DNA from: Subdoligranulum variabile
Lineage (GTDB): Bacteria; Bacillota; Clostridia; Oscillospirales; Ruminococcaceae
Length of the DNA stretch: 64,000 nt
Direction: 5' to 3'
NCBI GenBank assembly: GCA_003343905.1
Contig: QAKI01000011.1
Location: forward strand, 35,895-99,894
Below, one piece after another: positions 24,779 through 34,097 of this stretch. The notes under the pieces were generated by a model. It did not search any database. It had not been told where the DNA came from and was given only the letters and a program-made list of their open reading frames with translations. How positions within the stretch are numbered: the stretch's first letter is position 1; every line of letters starts with the position of its first letter. A program made the translations under genes and the position numbers.

Positions 24779-25276
24779 ATGCCTGCTGAAAAATTTGTTC
24801 ATGCCTTTGTGAAAGAAGCCAGATTCGACCCCATTCCCGACCGCGCCATCATCGTGACCTACGCCCCCGCCACCCTGATCGAGAAGGTCGCCAAGTTCTT
24901 CTCCAACGAGTTCTTCGCGCTGCAAATGTGCAAGGATTCCCTGGTGCTGCTGCCCTTTGGGCGGATGTCTTACAGTCTGAAAAAGGACGTGGCGCTGGAG
25001 ATCCCCTACGCCAGCATCCATAATGTCGCCGTTACCGAGGACCTGTTCAACTGGCGTATTGAACTGGACACCGACGAAGGGCTGATCGCCCTGTCTGCCC
25101 AGCAGAAAGAACTCAACGCCCTGCGCACGTCCGGCACGCTGTCGGTGGGCATGAGCGGTTACGGTTCGGGCGTGACCCGCGAAGGGATCACCAAAAAGGA
25201 CAACTGGCACCGGGCCAACCTGGACGCCACGCTGGCCGCGCTGAAAGCCCTGCCGGGCCGGAAGGCGACGGCATGA
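24779..25276 (+). CDS. hypothetical protein (PH-like?)
   Basis: 165 residues, no membrane segment and no family I can name. Beta-rich stretches (ALEIPYASIHNVAVTEDLFNWRIELDTDEGLIALS) are reminiscent of bacterial PH-like folds, but this is only an impression. The ATG at 24779 follows AAAGGAG and a TATACT at 24724 may be the -10. Its end overlaps the start of the following DUF3267-like gene by 4 bp, so both are probably co-expressed. Confidence 0.7.
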   Translation: MPAEKFVHAFVKEARFDPIPDRAIIVTYAPATLIEKVAKFFSNEFFALQMCKDSLVLLPFGRMSYSLKKDVALEIPYASIHNVAVTEDLFNWRIELDTDEGLIALSAQQKELNALRTSGTLSVGMSGYGSGVTREGITKKDNWHRANLDATLAALKALPGRKATA

Positions 25277-25842
25277 AGCCCCCGACCCCCCGCCTGGCAG
25301 AACTGCTGATCGCGGGCTGGCGGGCCGTCCCCTGCACGCTGACCGCTGCCCAGACCTGCCTGTGGGGCACCCTGTTCGCCCTGCCGTTCCCGCTGCTGGC
25401 GGGTGGGCTGTACCGGGCGTTTTTGCTGGAACGTGCTGTGCTGCCGGGCCATACGGGGCTGGTCCTGCTGGGCGTCGCCGCCGTCAGCCTGCCTTTGCAC
25501 GAAGCCCTGCACGCGCTGGGCTGGAAGCGGGCCGGGCGGCTGGGGCGCGGCGAAGTGCGGTTGCTGCTGCGCGGCGGCCTGCCCCGGTGCGTCTGCGGCG
25601 CGGTGCTGCCGGTGCGGGCCTACCTGGCGGGGCTGCTGTTCCCCTTTGCGGTGCTGGGCGGCGGCAGCCTGCTGTTCATGGTCCTGTGCCCCGGCACGGT
25701 GACGGTGCTGGCGGCCCTTGTGAACCTGACGCTGCCCGGTGCCGACCTGCTGCTTGCCTGCCGCCTGCTGAAAAGCGACGCGGTCCTGGTAGTGGACTGC
25801 CCGGACCAGACCGGGTTCATCGGGCTGGAACGGGTCGGCTGA
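25273..25842 (+). CDS. DUF3267-like membrane zincin
   Basis: 189 residues, four to five hydrophobic segments. HEALHALGW (about residues 77-85) is an HExxH zinc-protease motif set after a membrane helix, as in the DUF3267 family of putative membrane metalloproteases. No third ligand can be named with certainty; VNLTLPGADLLLACRLL near the end may correspond to the NxxPGAD-type second motif. It overlaps the preceding gene (ATGA). Substrate unknown. Confidence 0.75.
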   Translation: MKPPTPRLAELLIAGWRAVPCTLTAAQTCLWGTLFALPFPLLAGGLYRAFLLERAVLPGHTGLVLLGVAAVSLPLHEALHALGWKRAGRLGRGEVRLLLRGGLPRCVCGAVLPVRAYLAGLLFPFAVLGGGSLLFMVLCPGTVTVLAALVNLTLPGADLLLACRLLKSDAVLVVDCPDQTGFIGLERVG

Positions 25843-25880
25843 CCCCGCCGGGCGGTTCATCTGTTCTCTATCGTTTTTCA

Positions 25881-25911
25881 CGGTTCCCTGCAAGGGAGCC
25901 GTATTTTTTTT
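25881..25911 (+). terminator. terminator after the zincin gene
   Basis: CGGTTCCCT-gca-AGGGAGCCG hairpin (one G-U pair) followed by T-rich sequence. Confidence 0.8.
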
Positions 25912-25916
25912 GCCAA

Positions 25917-25970
25917 GTTACAAAACTGTACCTTTGCTGTACCCCACCTGTGACTTTGGGTTGGTATCCT
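25917..25970 (+). promoter_or_regulatory. putative operator and promoter of the third ABC module
   Basis: GTTAC-aaaact-GTACC (25917-25932) plus another GTACC 11 bp further on (25939). This mirrors the dyad-plus-half-site layout at 11964 with the same 11-bp period. TATCCT at 25965 may be the -10. Confidence 0.5.
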
Positions 25971-26037
25971 GATTCCAGAAACCCGGAGAGCGGCCCCGGA
26001 CCGGCGGGACCGCTGCCGCAGGAGGAGGAACCTGATT

Positions 26038-28605
26038 TTGAAAAACATGCTGGATATTCTGGCCCGGCGCAGTTTCCGCGCCGGAAAGATGCGGAACCTG
26101 ATTGCCGTGCTGGCGATCATGCTGACGGCGGTGCTGTTCACCACCGTCACCACCATCGGGATGGGCGCAGCGGATTCCCTGACGCTGACTATGCAGATGC
26201 TGAAAGGCAGCCGGGCGGACGGCGACTTTCGCAACATGAACGCCGAACAGTATGCCGCGCTGGAACAGGCCGACTTTATCAAAGAATACGGCCTGCGGAT
26301 GCCGGTGAGCTTTTTGAGTAACACCACCCGCCATAATGTGGAGTTCGACGTGCTGGACCCCGTGCAGGCGGACCTGACCTTTTGTATGCCCACCCACGGC
26401 AGCGTCCCGCAGGCTGCTGACGAGGTCGTGACTTCCGACGCGGCGCTGCGGGACCTGGGCATCGAGCCGCAGGTGGGGGCCACGGTCCCTGTCCGCTTTA
26501 CCGCCCACGGCCGGGAATACGAGATGGAACTGGTGCTTTCCGGCTGGTTTGAAGCCACCAACGAACAGACCAGCATGATGTGGGCGGGCACCGCTTTCCG
26601 GGACGCACACCCCGATATTTTCGCCTTCACCTACGACAAAGACCGGGAAATGGCCGGTACTTACTACGCAGACTTTACCGCCACCGGTACGGCGGGTCTA
26701 CAGCAAAAGCTGGACGACTGGGTACGCCGGATGGGCGGTGACCCTGCGGACGCAGCCTCCGGCGGGGTTTCAGCTTCCATCAACACGATGACGAACCCCA
26801 CGCCGGACCCTACCACCCTGGCACTGGGCGCGGTCGTGCTGGCCCTGTTCATGCTGTGCGGGTATCTGTTGATCTACAACGTGTTCGACATCGCCGTCAT
26901 GCAGGAGATACGCCGCTATGGCCTGTACCGCACCATCGGCATGAACCGCCGGCAGGTGCGGCGGCTCGTGAACCGGCAGGCCCTTTGGCTCACCTGCATC
27001 GGGCTGCCGCTGGGGCTGATTGTCGGGTTCTTTGTGGGCCGGGCCGCGCTGCCCCACACGATGAACATTCTTGCGGTCAGTTATGAAAACCTTGCCGTGC
27101 GGGTCGAGCCTTCCCCCGTGATCTTTGCGGGCGGCGCGGCGCTGACTGCCCTGACGGTGTTCCTTTCCACCCGCAAGCCGGTACGGATCGCCGCTGACAC
27201 CCCGCCGATGGAAGCGTTCCGTTATGTGGAAGCCCCCGTGAACCGCAAGGCCCGGCGCCGCACGGCCCGCCCCACGACGATGCCACGGCTGGCGCTGGCG
27301 AATCTGGGCCGCAACCGGCGGCGCACCGCCTTCATCGTTGCGTCGCTGGCGCTCTGTGTGGTGCTGCTGAACTGCGTGGGCGTAGCCGCGGCCAGTGTGG
27401 ACGTGGAAAAGCAGGTAGCCTACAGCATCCGCACCGACTTTGCGGTGGTGAACGCCGCCAGCACCAACAACCTAAAGGGCTTCACCCTGCGCGAACAGGG
27501 GTTGAGCCGGGACGTGATGGACGCCGTCAACGCGCAGCCCGGCGTGCAGGATGCTTCGGCCATTTACAAAAATACACAGGACGACCGCAATGTGACCTAT
27601 GACTTCCCGGTGGAATACACCGACACCGGCGAAGGCACCGCCTTTACCGACGAAGGGATTTTGTTCCGGCTGGGCGATGATGGCCGCCCCCTGTGCAATG
27701 TGTACGGCATGGAGGAAGTTGCCCTCGCCCGCATGGACCTGCAGGAGGGCGAAACCGACGCCCATGCGCTCTATGAACAGATGGCCGCCGGGAAAGGGCT
27801 TCTGCTGGGGGTCAAGTCGGAGATGGGGACTTCCCTGCTGAACCCGGTATTCGACCTGTTGGAAATCGGCGACATCGTTACGGTGTACAAGGACGGTCAG
27901 CCGGTTATGGAACTGCCGGTACTTGCCAAAGCCGCCCTGAACGGCGACGACGAGGAAATCGGCTTTACTTCCAACGGCCCCCTGGAAGTGGGCGGCGACG
28001 GGCTGTTCTTCTACCTGCCCGCGAATGTGTACCGGGAACTGTACGATGAACCGGCCGTGTACAAATATTCTTTCAATGTAGCGGAAGCCGACCGCCCCGC
28101 CATGACAGCTTTTCTGGAAGATTATGTGACCCAGACAGCCCCGGAACTCAACTATGCTTCGGCCGAGGACGCCCGCCAGGACGCCATGGCCACCCGCACC
28201 ATGCTGCAATTTGTGGGCGGGATGATCGGCGTGATCTTCGGCGTGGCCGGGGTGCTCAACCTTGTGAACACGCTGGTCACCACCATTCTGACGCGGCGGC
28301 ATGAGTTCGCCACCATGCAGAGCATCGGCATGAGCAGCCGCCAACTGCGCCGCATGATGGTGTGGGAGGGCGTGTTCTACGCCGTCATGGCCTGCGCCGC
28401 CGGGCTGGTGCTTTCCATCCTGCTGGGCTTCACGGTGGTGCGGCTGCTGACCGGGGGCATCTGGTACTTCACCTTCCACTTTACGCTGTGGCCCGCCGCG
28501 GCGGCCTGCGCGGTGCTGCTGCCGCTTTCGGCGCTGGTGCCCGTGCTGGCGCTGCACCTGTTCAACCGGGGCAGCATCGTGGAAAAGCTGCGCACGCTGG
28601 ACTGA
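26038..28605 (+). CDS. large FtsX-family ABC permease (module 3, first)
   Basis: 855 residues with the duplicated FtsX arrangement. Anchor helix at about 20-42 (AVLAIMLTAVLFTTVTTIGM), extracytoplasmic region to about 255, FtsX block 1 with IRRYGLYRTIGMNRRQVRRL, second anchor helix near 425, second extracytoplasmic region, FtsX block 2 with RRHEFATMQSIGMSSRQLRRM. The end reads RGSIVEKLRTLD. The start is TTG at 26038, supported by GGAGGAGG at 9 bases; an ATG 9 bp further in is too far from it. It shares the ATPase at 28672 with the permease at 29361. Confidence 0.88.
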   Translation: MKNMLDILARRSFRAGKMRNLIAVLAIMLTAVLFTTVTTIGMGAADSLTLTMQMLKGSRADGDFRNMNAEQYAALEQADFIKEYGLRMPVSFLSNTTRHNVEFDVLDPVQADLTFCMPTHGSVPQAADEVVTSDAALRDLGIEPQVGATVPVRFTAHGREYEMELVLSGWFEATNEQTSMMWAGTAFRDAHPDIFAFTYDKDREMAGTYYADFTATGTAGLQQKLDDWVRRMGGDPADAASGGVSASINTMTNPTPDPTTLALGAVVLALFMLCGYLLIYNVFDIAVMQEIRRYGLYRTIGMNRRQVRRLVNRQALWLTCIGLPLGLIVGFFVGRAALPHTMNILAVSYENLAVRVEPSPVIFAGGAALTALTVFLSTRKPVRIAADTPPMEAFRYVEAPVNRKARRRTARPTTMPRLALANLGRNRRRTAFIVASLALCVVLLNCVGVAAASVDVEKQVAYSIRTDFAVVNAASTNNLKGFTLREQGLSRDVMDAVNAQPGVQDASAIYKNTQDDRNVTYDFPVEYTDTGEGTAFTDEGILFRLGDDGRPLCNVYGMEEVALARMDLQEGETDAHALYEQMAAGKGLLLGVKSEMGTSLLNPVFDLLEIGDIVTVYKDGQPVMELPVLAKAALNGDDEEIGFTSNGPLEVGGDGLFFYLPANVYRELYDEPAVYKYSFNVAEADRPAMTAFLEDYVTQTAPELNYASAEDARQDAMATRTMLQFVGGMIGVIFGVAGVLNLVNTLVTTILTRRHEFATMQSIGMSSRQLRRMMVWEGVFYAVMACAAGLVLSILLGFTVVRLLTGGIWYFTFHFTLWPAAAACAVLLPLSALVPVLALHLFNRGSIVEKLRTLD

Positions 28606-28671
28606 CCTCATTTTTTGACAACGATAACAACGATTTTTTCCAATATCTTCAAAAAACAGGAGGACTTTATC

Positions 28672-29349
28672 ATGACGAACGAGATCATTCTGCAGGCCCG
28701 CGGGCTGAAAAAAGTGTACGGCAAGGGCGAGACCGAGGTGCGCGCGCTGGACGGTGTGGACCTGGACATCGAGCGCGGCAAGTTCACCGCCATCATCGGC
28801 ACGTCCGGCTCCGGCAAATCCACGCTGCTGAATATGCTGGGCGGGCTGGATACCCCCACCGAGGGCAGCATCCGCGTGGGCGGCACCGAACTGGCCAGCC
28901 TGAACAGCGAACAGGCCACCATCTTCCGCCGCAAGCAGATCGGCTTCGTGTTCCAGAACTACAATCTGGTGCCGGTCCTCAGCGTGTGGGAGAACATCAT
29001 CTTCCCCATCTCGCTGGACGGCCGCCGCCCCGACAAAAAGTTCATTTTGCAAATCGTCAAGCTGCTGGGGCTGGAGAAAAAGCTGGACAGCCTGCCGGGC
29101 AATCTTTCCGGCGGGCAGCAGCAGCGGGTCGCCATTGCGCGGGCGCTGGCGTCCAAGCCGTCCATCATCCTGGCCGACGAACCCACCGGCAACCTGGATT
29201 CCAAGACCAGCGACGACGTCATCGGCCTGCTGAAGATGACGAGCCAGGCTTTCGACCAGACCATCGTTATGATCACCCATAACCCGGAGATCGCCGCCAT
29301 GGCTGACCGCGTCATCCGCATTGAGGATGGGCGCATCGTATCCCAGTGA
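28672..29349 (+). CDS. ABC transporter ATPase (module 3)
   Basis: 225 residues. Walker A GTSGSGKSTLLN, Q loop FQNYN, signature LSGGQQQRVAIARA, Walker B SIILADEPTGNLDS, switch MITHN. MacB/LolD class. The ATG at 28672 follows AGGAGG. It lies between two 855-residue permeases, the first ending 66 bp upstream and the second starting 11 bp downstream, so it probably energises a heterodimer of them. Confidence 0.94.
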   Translation: MTNEIILQARGLKKVYGKGETEVRALDGVDLDIERGKFTAIIGTSGSGKSTLLNMLGGLDTPTEGSIRVGGTELASLNSEQATIFRRKQIGFVFQNYNLVPVLSVWENIIFPISLDGRRPDKKFILQIVKLLGLEKKLDSLPGNLSGGQQQRVAIARALASKPSIILADEPTGNLDSKTSDDVIGLLKMTSQAFDQTIVMITHNPEIAAMADRVIRIEDGRIVSQ

Positions 29350-29360
29350 GGTGAAGCACC

Positions 29361-31928
29361 GTGAACGTACAGAAGAAAAAGAAGATCTTCCGCCCCATCC
29401 CGGTGCTGACGCAGCGGATGTTCCGCGCCAACCGGGGCCGGAATCTGGTGGCCGTGCTGGCGATCCTGCTCACCACCATGATGTTCACCACCCTGTTCAC
29501 CCTGACCCAGAGCATGAGCCGCACGCTGGTGGAAATGACCTTCCGCCAGACCGGCTATAATGCCGAAGCGTCGCTGCGCGGCCTGACCGAAGAACAGGCC
29601 GACCTGCTGGAAGCCCACCCCGACGTGGAAGCCCTGGGCCGCAGCATCGTGCTGGGCCTGGCGGAAAACCCGGAACTCACCGGCCAGTCGGTGGAGATTC
29701 GCTGGGCCAACGACATCTATGCGGAACACACCTTCGCCGCGCCCACCACGGGCCGCATGCCGGAAGCGGAAAACGAGATCGCGCTGGACACCCTGACGCT
29801 GGACCGGCTGGGCATCCCCCACGAACTGGGGCAGACCGTCACGCTGGAATGGCGCAAGGACCTGAACAAAGAGGAAACGACCACGTCCACCTTTACCCTG
29901 TGCGGGTTCTGGGAGGGCAACCAGTCCAGCTATTCTTCCATGGCGTGGGTCAGCCGCGCCTATGCCGACAAGATGACCGGCGGCGTTTTTGCCGCCGACG
30001 ACAGCCAGGTGCTGGGGCTTTACATGGTGCATGTGAACCTGTACAGCGACCACAACATCGACGCATCCATGGAACGCATCCTGACGGACACCGGCCTGGA
30101 AGGGCTGGAATACAGCGTGAACCTGGCCTACACCCCCGAGATGGGCGCCATGGCCGCCCAGGAAAGCCTGCCCATGTACCTGGGCATGGTGCTGGTGTTC
30201 GCCGCCGGGTACCTGATCATTTACAACATCTTCCAGATCAGCGTCACCGCCGACGTACAGTTCTACGGCCGGCTGAAAACGCTGGGCACCACCGCCCGCC
30301 AGCTCAAAAAACTGGTCTACGGCCAGGCCAACCGCCTGTGTGTGCTGGGCATCCCGGCGGGCCTTGTGCTGGGCTGGCTGCTGGGCGTGGTGCTGGTGCC
30401 GGTGCTGATGGGTTCGGTGGACGGCGCGCCGGTCGTTTCGGCCAGCCCGGTCATCTTCCTGGGTTCCGCGCTGTTCGCCTGGGCCACGGTGCTTATCTCC
30501 TGCCTGCGGCCCGCGCGGCTGGCGGGGCGGGTCTCCCCCATCGAAGCCCTGCGCATAACCGACGCCGACGGCGGCCCCAAACGCAAGACCAAGCGGCGGC
30601 AGGGCAGCGCGTCCCTGACCGCCATGGCCTGGGCCAACCTGTGGCGCAACAAAAAGCGCACCCTGACGGTGCTTTGCTCCCTGACGCTGGGGCTGGTGCT
30701 TTTGTGCAGCTTTTACGCCCAGAACGCCGCCTTTGACATGGACAAATACCTGGCCGACCTGATCCTGGCGGATTTTGAACTGTCCGACGCCACCAGCGAG
30801 GATTACCTGAACCTCTATGACCCCCACGGCGCCACGCTGACCGATACGCTGGTGCAGCAGGCCGAAAGCCAGGACGGCGTGGAAGCGGCCGGGCACCTCT
30901 ACTCGGCCCAGATCGACTGGCAGATGGACGAAGGGACGCTGCAAAACGTGGCGGCCTTTTATACCGAGGATAAACTGGCCGACTGGGAGACCTACGACCC
31001 CACCGGCGCGCAGGCCCTGCGGGACGCGCTGGCGGGCGGGAACGCCTCGGCGGTCCTGTACGGGCTGGACGGCATCCCGCTGGACGCCATCACCCAAAGC
31101 GACTGCATTCTGGAAGGCAGCTTTGACGCGGCGGCCTTCGCCACCGGGGATTACATTCTGGCAGTAGGCCCCAGCGTGGAGCGGGGAACGGAATACCCCG
31201 TGCTGCCCGCCCCCACCGCCGGCAGCACGGTGACGCTCAACGACCGCAGCTACACCGTCATGGCGGTGGTCTATCCCCTCAATCCCGTGACCCAACTGCC
31301 CGACCAGCAGGGCGCGGGCGGCAAGTTCAGCCTGAACTTCATCCTGCCCGCCGATGTGTTCCGCGCCCAGTGGCCGGACCATACGCTGCGCAAACTGTTC
31401 CTGAATGTGGACGACGCCCACGTGGAAACGATGCAGGCTTTCCTGGACAGCTACACCGCTTCCACCGACCCCGGCCTGCCGGTGGCGTCCCGCCAGACCA
31501 TGGCGGAACAGTACGAGGCCCAGACCCGTTCTTCGGCCGTCATGGGCAGCGCCGTCAGCGTGGTGATTGCGCTGGTGGGCGTGCTGAACTTCGTCAACTC
31601 GATGGTGACGGCCATCGTCGCCCGCAAACGGGAATTTGCCGTGATCCAGAGCGTGGGCATGACCAAGCGCCAGTTGAACCGCATGCTGGTCTGCGAAGGG
31701 CTGTTCTACGCGCTGCTGACGCTGGCGGCCTCCGCGTTGTTGAGCAGCCTGGCCGTGGGCGTCGTGGTGCGGGCCATGGTGGAGGGCGGCTTTACCACCT
31801 TCCGCTTTACCCTGTTGCCGCTGGCCGTATGCGCCCCCATCCTGCTGGTTTTCGCGGTGCTGATCCCGCATCTGTGCTTCCGCGATCTGGAAAAGCGCAG
31901 CATCGTGGAACGGCTGCGGATGGACTGA
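29361..31928 (+). CDS. large FtsX-family ABC permease (module 3, second)
   Basis: 855 residues, the same length and architecture as the permease at 26038 but clearly diverged. Anchor helix at about 28-50, FtsX block 1 with FYGRLKTLGTTARQLKKL, second anchor helix near 435, FtsX block 2 with RKREFAVIQSVGMTKRQLNRML, end RSIVERLRMD. GTG start at 29361 after GAGGTG. It is followed by a terminator and then by a regulator/kinase pair that probably controls the module. Confidence 0.88.
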   Translation: MNVQKKKKIFRPIPVLTQRMFRANRGRNLVAVLAILLTTMMFTTLFTLTQSMSRTLVEMTFRQTGYNAEASLRGLTEEQADLLEAHPDVEALGRSIVLGLAENPELTGQSVEIRWANDIYAEHTFAAPTTGRMPEAENEIALDTLTLDRLGIPHELGQTVTLEWRKDLNKEETTTSTFTLCGFWEGNQSSYSSMAWVSRAYADKMTGGVFAADDSQVLGLYMVHVNLYSDHNIDASMERILTDTGLEGLEYSVNLAYTPEMGAMAAQESLPMYLGMVLVFAAGYLIIYNIFQISVTADVQFYGRLKTLGTTARQLKKLVYGQANRLCVLGIPAGLVLGWLLGVVLVPVLMGSVDGAPVVSASPVIFLGSALFAWATVLISCLRPARLAGRVSPIEALRITDADGGPKRKTKRRQGSASLTAMAWANLWRNKKRTLTVLCSLTLGLVLLCSFYAQNAAFDMDKYLADLILADFELSDATSEDYLNLYDPHGATLTDTLVQQAESQDGVEAAGHLYSAQIDWQMDEGTLQNVAAFYTEDKLADWETYDPTGAQALRDALAGGNASAVLYGLDGIPLDAITQSDCILEGSFDAAAFATGDYILAVGPSVERGTEYPVLPAPTAGSTVTLNDRSYTVMAVVYPLNPVTQLPDQQGAGGKFSLNFILPADVFRAQWPDHTLRKLFLNVDDAHVETMQAFLDSYTASTDPGLPVASRQTMAEQYEAQTRSSAVMGSAVSVVIALVGVLNFVNSMVTAIVARKREFAVIQSVGMTKRQLNRMLVCEGLFYALLTLAASALLSSLAVGVVVRAMVEGGFTTFRFTLLPLAVCAPILLVFAVLIPHLCFRDLEKRSIVERLRMD

Positions 31929-31934
31929 TTTTTT

Positions 31935-31977
31935 TCCGGCGTGTGCCCTTTCCGGGGTGCGCGCCGGATTTTTTTTC
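31935..31977 (+). terminator. terminator after module 3
   Basis: TCCGGCG...CGCCGGA hairpin followed by T8. Confidence 0.85.
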
Positions 31978-31981
31978 CTGT

Positions 31982-32025
31982 CTTACAATTCCGTAAGGTC
32001 CGCCGGGCCGCCCGTATGCTATACT
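31982..32025 (+). promoter_or_regulatory. putative operator and promoter of the third two-component system
   Basis: Dyad CTTAC-aattcc-GTAAG (31982-31997) with the same arms and spacer as the site at 11964, then TATACT at 32020 as a likely -10. The dyad would place the regulator just upstream of the core promoter, consistent with autoregulation. Confidence 0.65.
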
Positions 32026-32058
32026 AAAGGCAGAGATATGAGCCGGGAGGAAAACACA

Positions 32059-32751
32059 ATGCCTGAATTGCTGTTGTTGGAGGACGATCCGAGCCTGATC
32101 GAGGGGCTGAGCTATTCCCTGAAGCAGAACGGATTTGCGGTGGACGTGGCGCGCACGGTGGCCCAGGCCATGGAACGGCTGACGGACCCGTCGCGGTATG
32201 ACCTGCTGCTTTTGGACGTGACGCTGCCGGACGGCAGCGGCTTTGCCGTGTGCGAAGCCGTGCGCCGCCGGGATGCGGCCATCCCTATCCTGTTTTTGAC
32301 GGCGTCCGATGAGGAAGTCAACATCATACGCGGCCTGGACGCGGGCGGCGACGATTATCTGACCAAGCCCTTCCGCCTGGGGGAACTGTGTTCCCGCATA
32401 CGGGCGCTGCTGCGGCGCAGCGGGCGCGCGGCCCAACCCGGCACCCTTGCGGCGGGGCCGGTGCGCATCGATTTGGCGGCCAGCCGCGTGTTCCTGCACG
32501 GCGCACCGCTGGAAGTGACCGGCATGGAATACCGCCTGCTGTGCCTGTTTTTGCAGAACGCCGGGCTGACGCTGCCCCGCCAGCGCATCATGGACGTGCT
32601 GTGGGACGGCAGCGGCGACTTTGTGGACGACAACACCCTTTCGGTCTACATCCGCCGCCTGCGGGAAAAAATCGAGCCGGACCCGTCCCACCCGGTCTGG
32701 CTGGTGACGGTCCGGGGATTTGGCTACCAGTGGAGGAGGGACGTGCCGTGA
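32059..32751 (+). CDS. OmpR-family response regulator (third system)
   Basis: 230 residues: receiver with LEDDPSL, LLDVTLPDGSGF, LTASDEE and TKPFRLGE, and a winged-helix domain ending VRGFGYQWRR. The ATG at 32059 follows GGGAGG. The stop overlaps the kinase GTG start. It lies between modules 3 and 4 of the transporter cluster and the same dyad precedes it and module 4, so it may control both. Confidence 0.92.
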   Translation: MPELLLLEDDPSLIEGLSYSLKQNGFAVDVARTVAQAMERLTDPSRYDLLLLDVTLPDGSGFAVCEAVRRRDAAIPILFLTASDEEVNIIRGLDAGGDDYLTKPFRLGELCSRIRALLRRSGRAAQPGTLAAGPVRIDLAASRVFLHGAPLEVTGMEYRLLCLFLQNAGLTLPRQRIMDVLWDGSGDFVDDNTLSVYIRRLREKIEPDPSHPVWLVTVRGFGYQWRRDVP

Positions 32752-34013
32752 GTTTTGTGCGTGAAAAACAGGCCCGCCGGTATTTTCTGTTCGTGCTGGG
32801 GGCCGGGCTGCTGCTGATGGCGGCGGCGCTGGGGCTGGGCTTTCTGCACACGGCCGAAGTACAGCGGGCGCTGCTGGAACGGGAGCGCACCGTGACCGCC
32901 GCCCTGCTGGATCAGGGCGTGCCGGGGCCTGACATTGCCGCCGCGCTGCAAAATACCGCGCCTTCGGCCGCGGGGGACGCCCTGCTGGCCCGCGCGGGCC
33001 GCACCGAAGAGACCCCGCTGCCCCTGCTGGCGCTGCCTGCCCAAAGCGCGCTGCGCTTCGGCGCGGCGGCGCTGGGAGGCGCCGCCCTGTTCGCGGTGAC
33101 GGTCGCGGCCGTCACGGCGTTGTGGCTGCGCCGCCGGGAACGGCTGTACCAGAACGTGATTGACACGGTGGCTGAATACGCCGAGGGGCGGTTCCGCCGC
33201 CACCTGCCCCAGAACGAAAACGGCACGCTGTACCAGATGTTCGGCGGCATCGAGGAGCTGGCCATGGCGCTGCAGTCCAAGAACGAGAGCGAACAGGCAT
33301 CCAAAGCCTTTTTGCGGGACATGATCTCGGACATTTCGCACCAGTTGAAAACGCCGCTGGCGGCCCTGGGCCTGTATGCCGAGATCCTGCTCAACGAGCC
33401 GGACCGTCCCGAGACCGTGACCCACTTTGCCGGGCAGGCCCTGCAATCGCTGCAGCGCATGGAGCAGTTAATCCAGTCGCTGCTGAAGATGGCCCGGCTG
33501 GACGCCGGGAGCATCCGTTTTGACCGGCAGCCCCACCCCGTGCATGAACTGGTGGAGCGGGCGCTGGCCCCCTTTACCGCCCGGGCCGCGCAGGAGGGCA
33601 AGCGCCTTTTGACCGAAGGCGCGCCGGACCAGATCCTTTGCTGCGATCTGGAGTGGACCGGCGAAGCCCTGGGCAACCTTGTGAAGAACGCGCTGGACCA
33701 CACCGAACGCGGCGGAACGGTGCGGGTACAGTGGCAGAGCGCCCCGGCGCTGTTCCGGCTTTCGGTATGTGACGACGGCAGCGGCATCCCGCCGGAGGAC
33801 CTGCCCCATATCTTCCAGCGGTTCTACCGAAGCCGGGCTTCCGGCGACCCCAACGGGGCCGGGCTGGGCCTGCCGCTGGCGAAGTCCATTGCCGAGGGGC
33901 AGGGCGGCCTGCTGACCGTGGACGCCACCGGACCGGAGGGCACGACCTTTACCCTGAGCTTCCTGACGAACCTTACAAAACCGCAAGATACGATTCACCC
34001 GGAAGTAAGCTGA
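32748..34013 (+). CDS. sensor histidine kinase (third system)
   Basis: 421 residues. Helix 1 at about 13-33, a short extracytoplasmic segment (about 35-95), helix 2 at about 103-126, then H box MISDISHQLKTPLAALGLY, N box LGNLVKNALDH and G boxes CDDGSGIPPEDLPHIFQRFYR and GAGLGLPLAKSI. GTG start at 32748 after GGAGGAGGG, overlapping the regulator stop. Its last codons (NLTKPQDTIHPEVS) carry the operator-like dyad for the next ATPase gene, and a decayed copy of this 3' end recurs at about 37185-37239. Confidence 0.9.
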   Translation: MSFVREKQARRYFLFVLGAGLLLMAAALGLGFLHTAEVQRALLERERTVTAALLDQGVPGPDIAAALQNTAPSAAGDALLARAGRTEETPLPLLALPAQSALRFGAAALGGAALFAVTVAAVTALWLRRRERLYQNVIDTVAEYAEGRFRRHLPQNENGTLYQMFGGIEELAMALQSKNESEQASKAFLRDMISDISHQLKTPLAALGLYAEILLNEPDRPETVTHFAGQALQSLQRMEQLIQSLLKMARLDAGSIRFDRQPHPVHELVERALAPFTARAAQEGKRLLTEGAPDQILCCDLEWTGEALGNLVKNALDHTERGGTVRVQWQSAPALFRLSVCDDGSGIPPEDLPHIFQRFYRSRASGDPNGAGLGLPLAKSIAEGQGGLLTVDATGPEGTTFTLSFLTNLTKPQDTIHPEVS

Positions 34014-34026
34014 CCCTGCTATGATA
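33972..34026 (+). promoter_or_regulatory. putative operator/promoter of module 4 (copy 1), inside the kinase 3' end
   Basis: CCTTAC-aaaacc-GCAAGA (33972-33989) with an extra GTAAG at 34006 and TATGAT at 34021. The dyad overlaps coding sequence. The whole block recurs at 37197-37251 with a more perfect dyad. Confidence 0.6.
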
Positions 34027-34097
34027 AAGCCATGCCCAAAGGGGCCGGGCATCCCGCCGCCGGCGGATGCGCCCCGGGCAAAAGGAGGCATACCGCT

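Noticed and set aside
26770..31871. Very long minus-strand open frames across the permease genes (up to 970 codons)
   Set aside because: They mirror the third-position GC bias of the real plus-strand genes and encode no recognisable domain.
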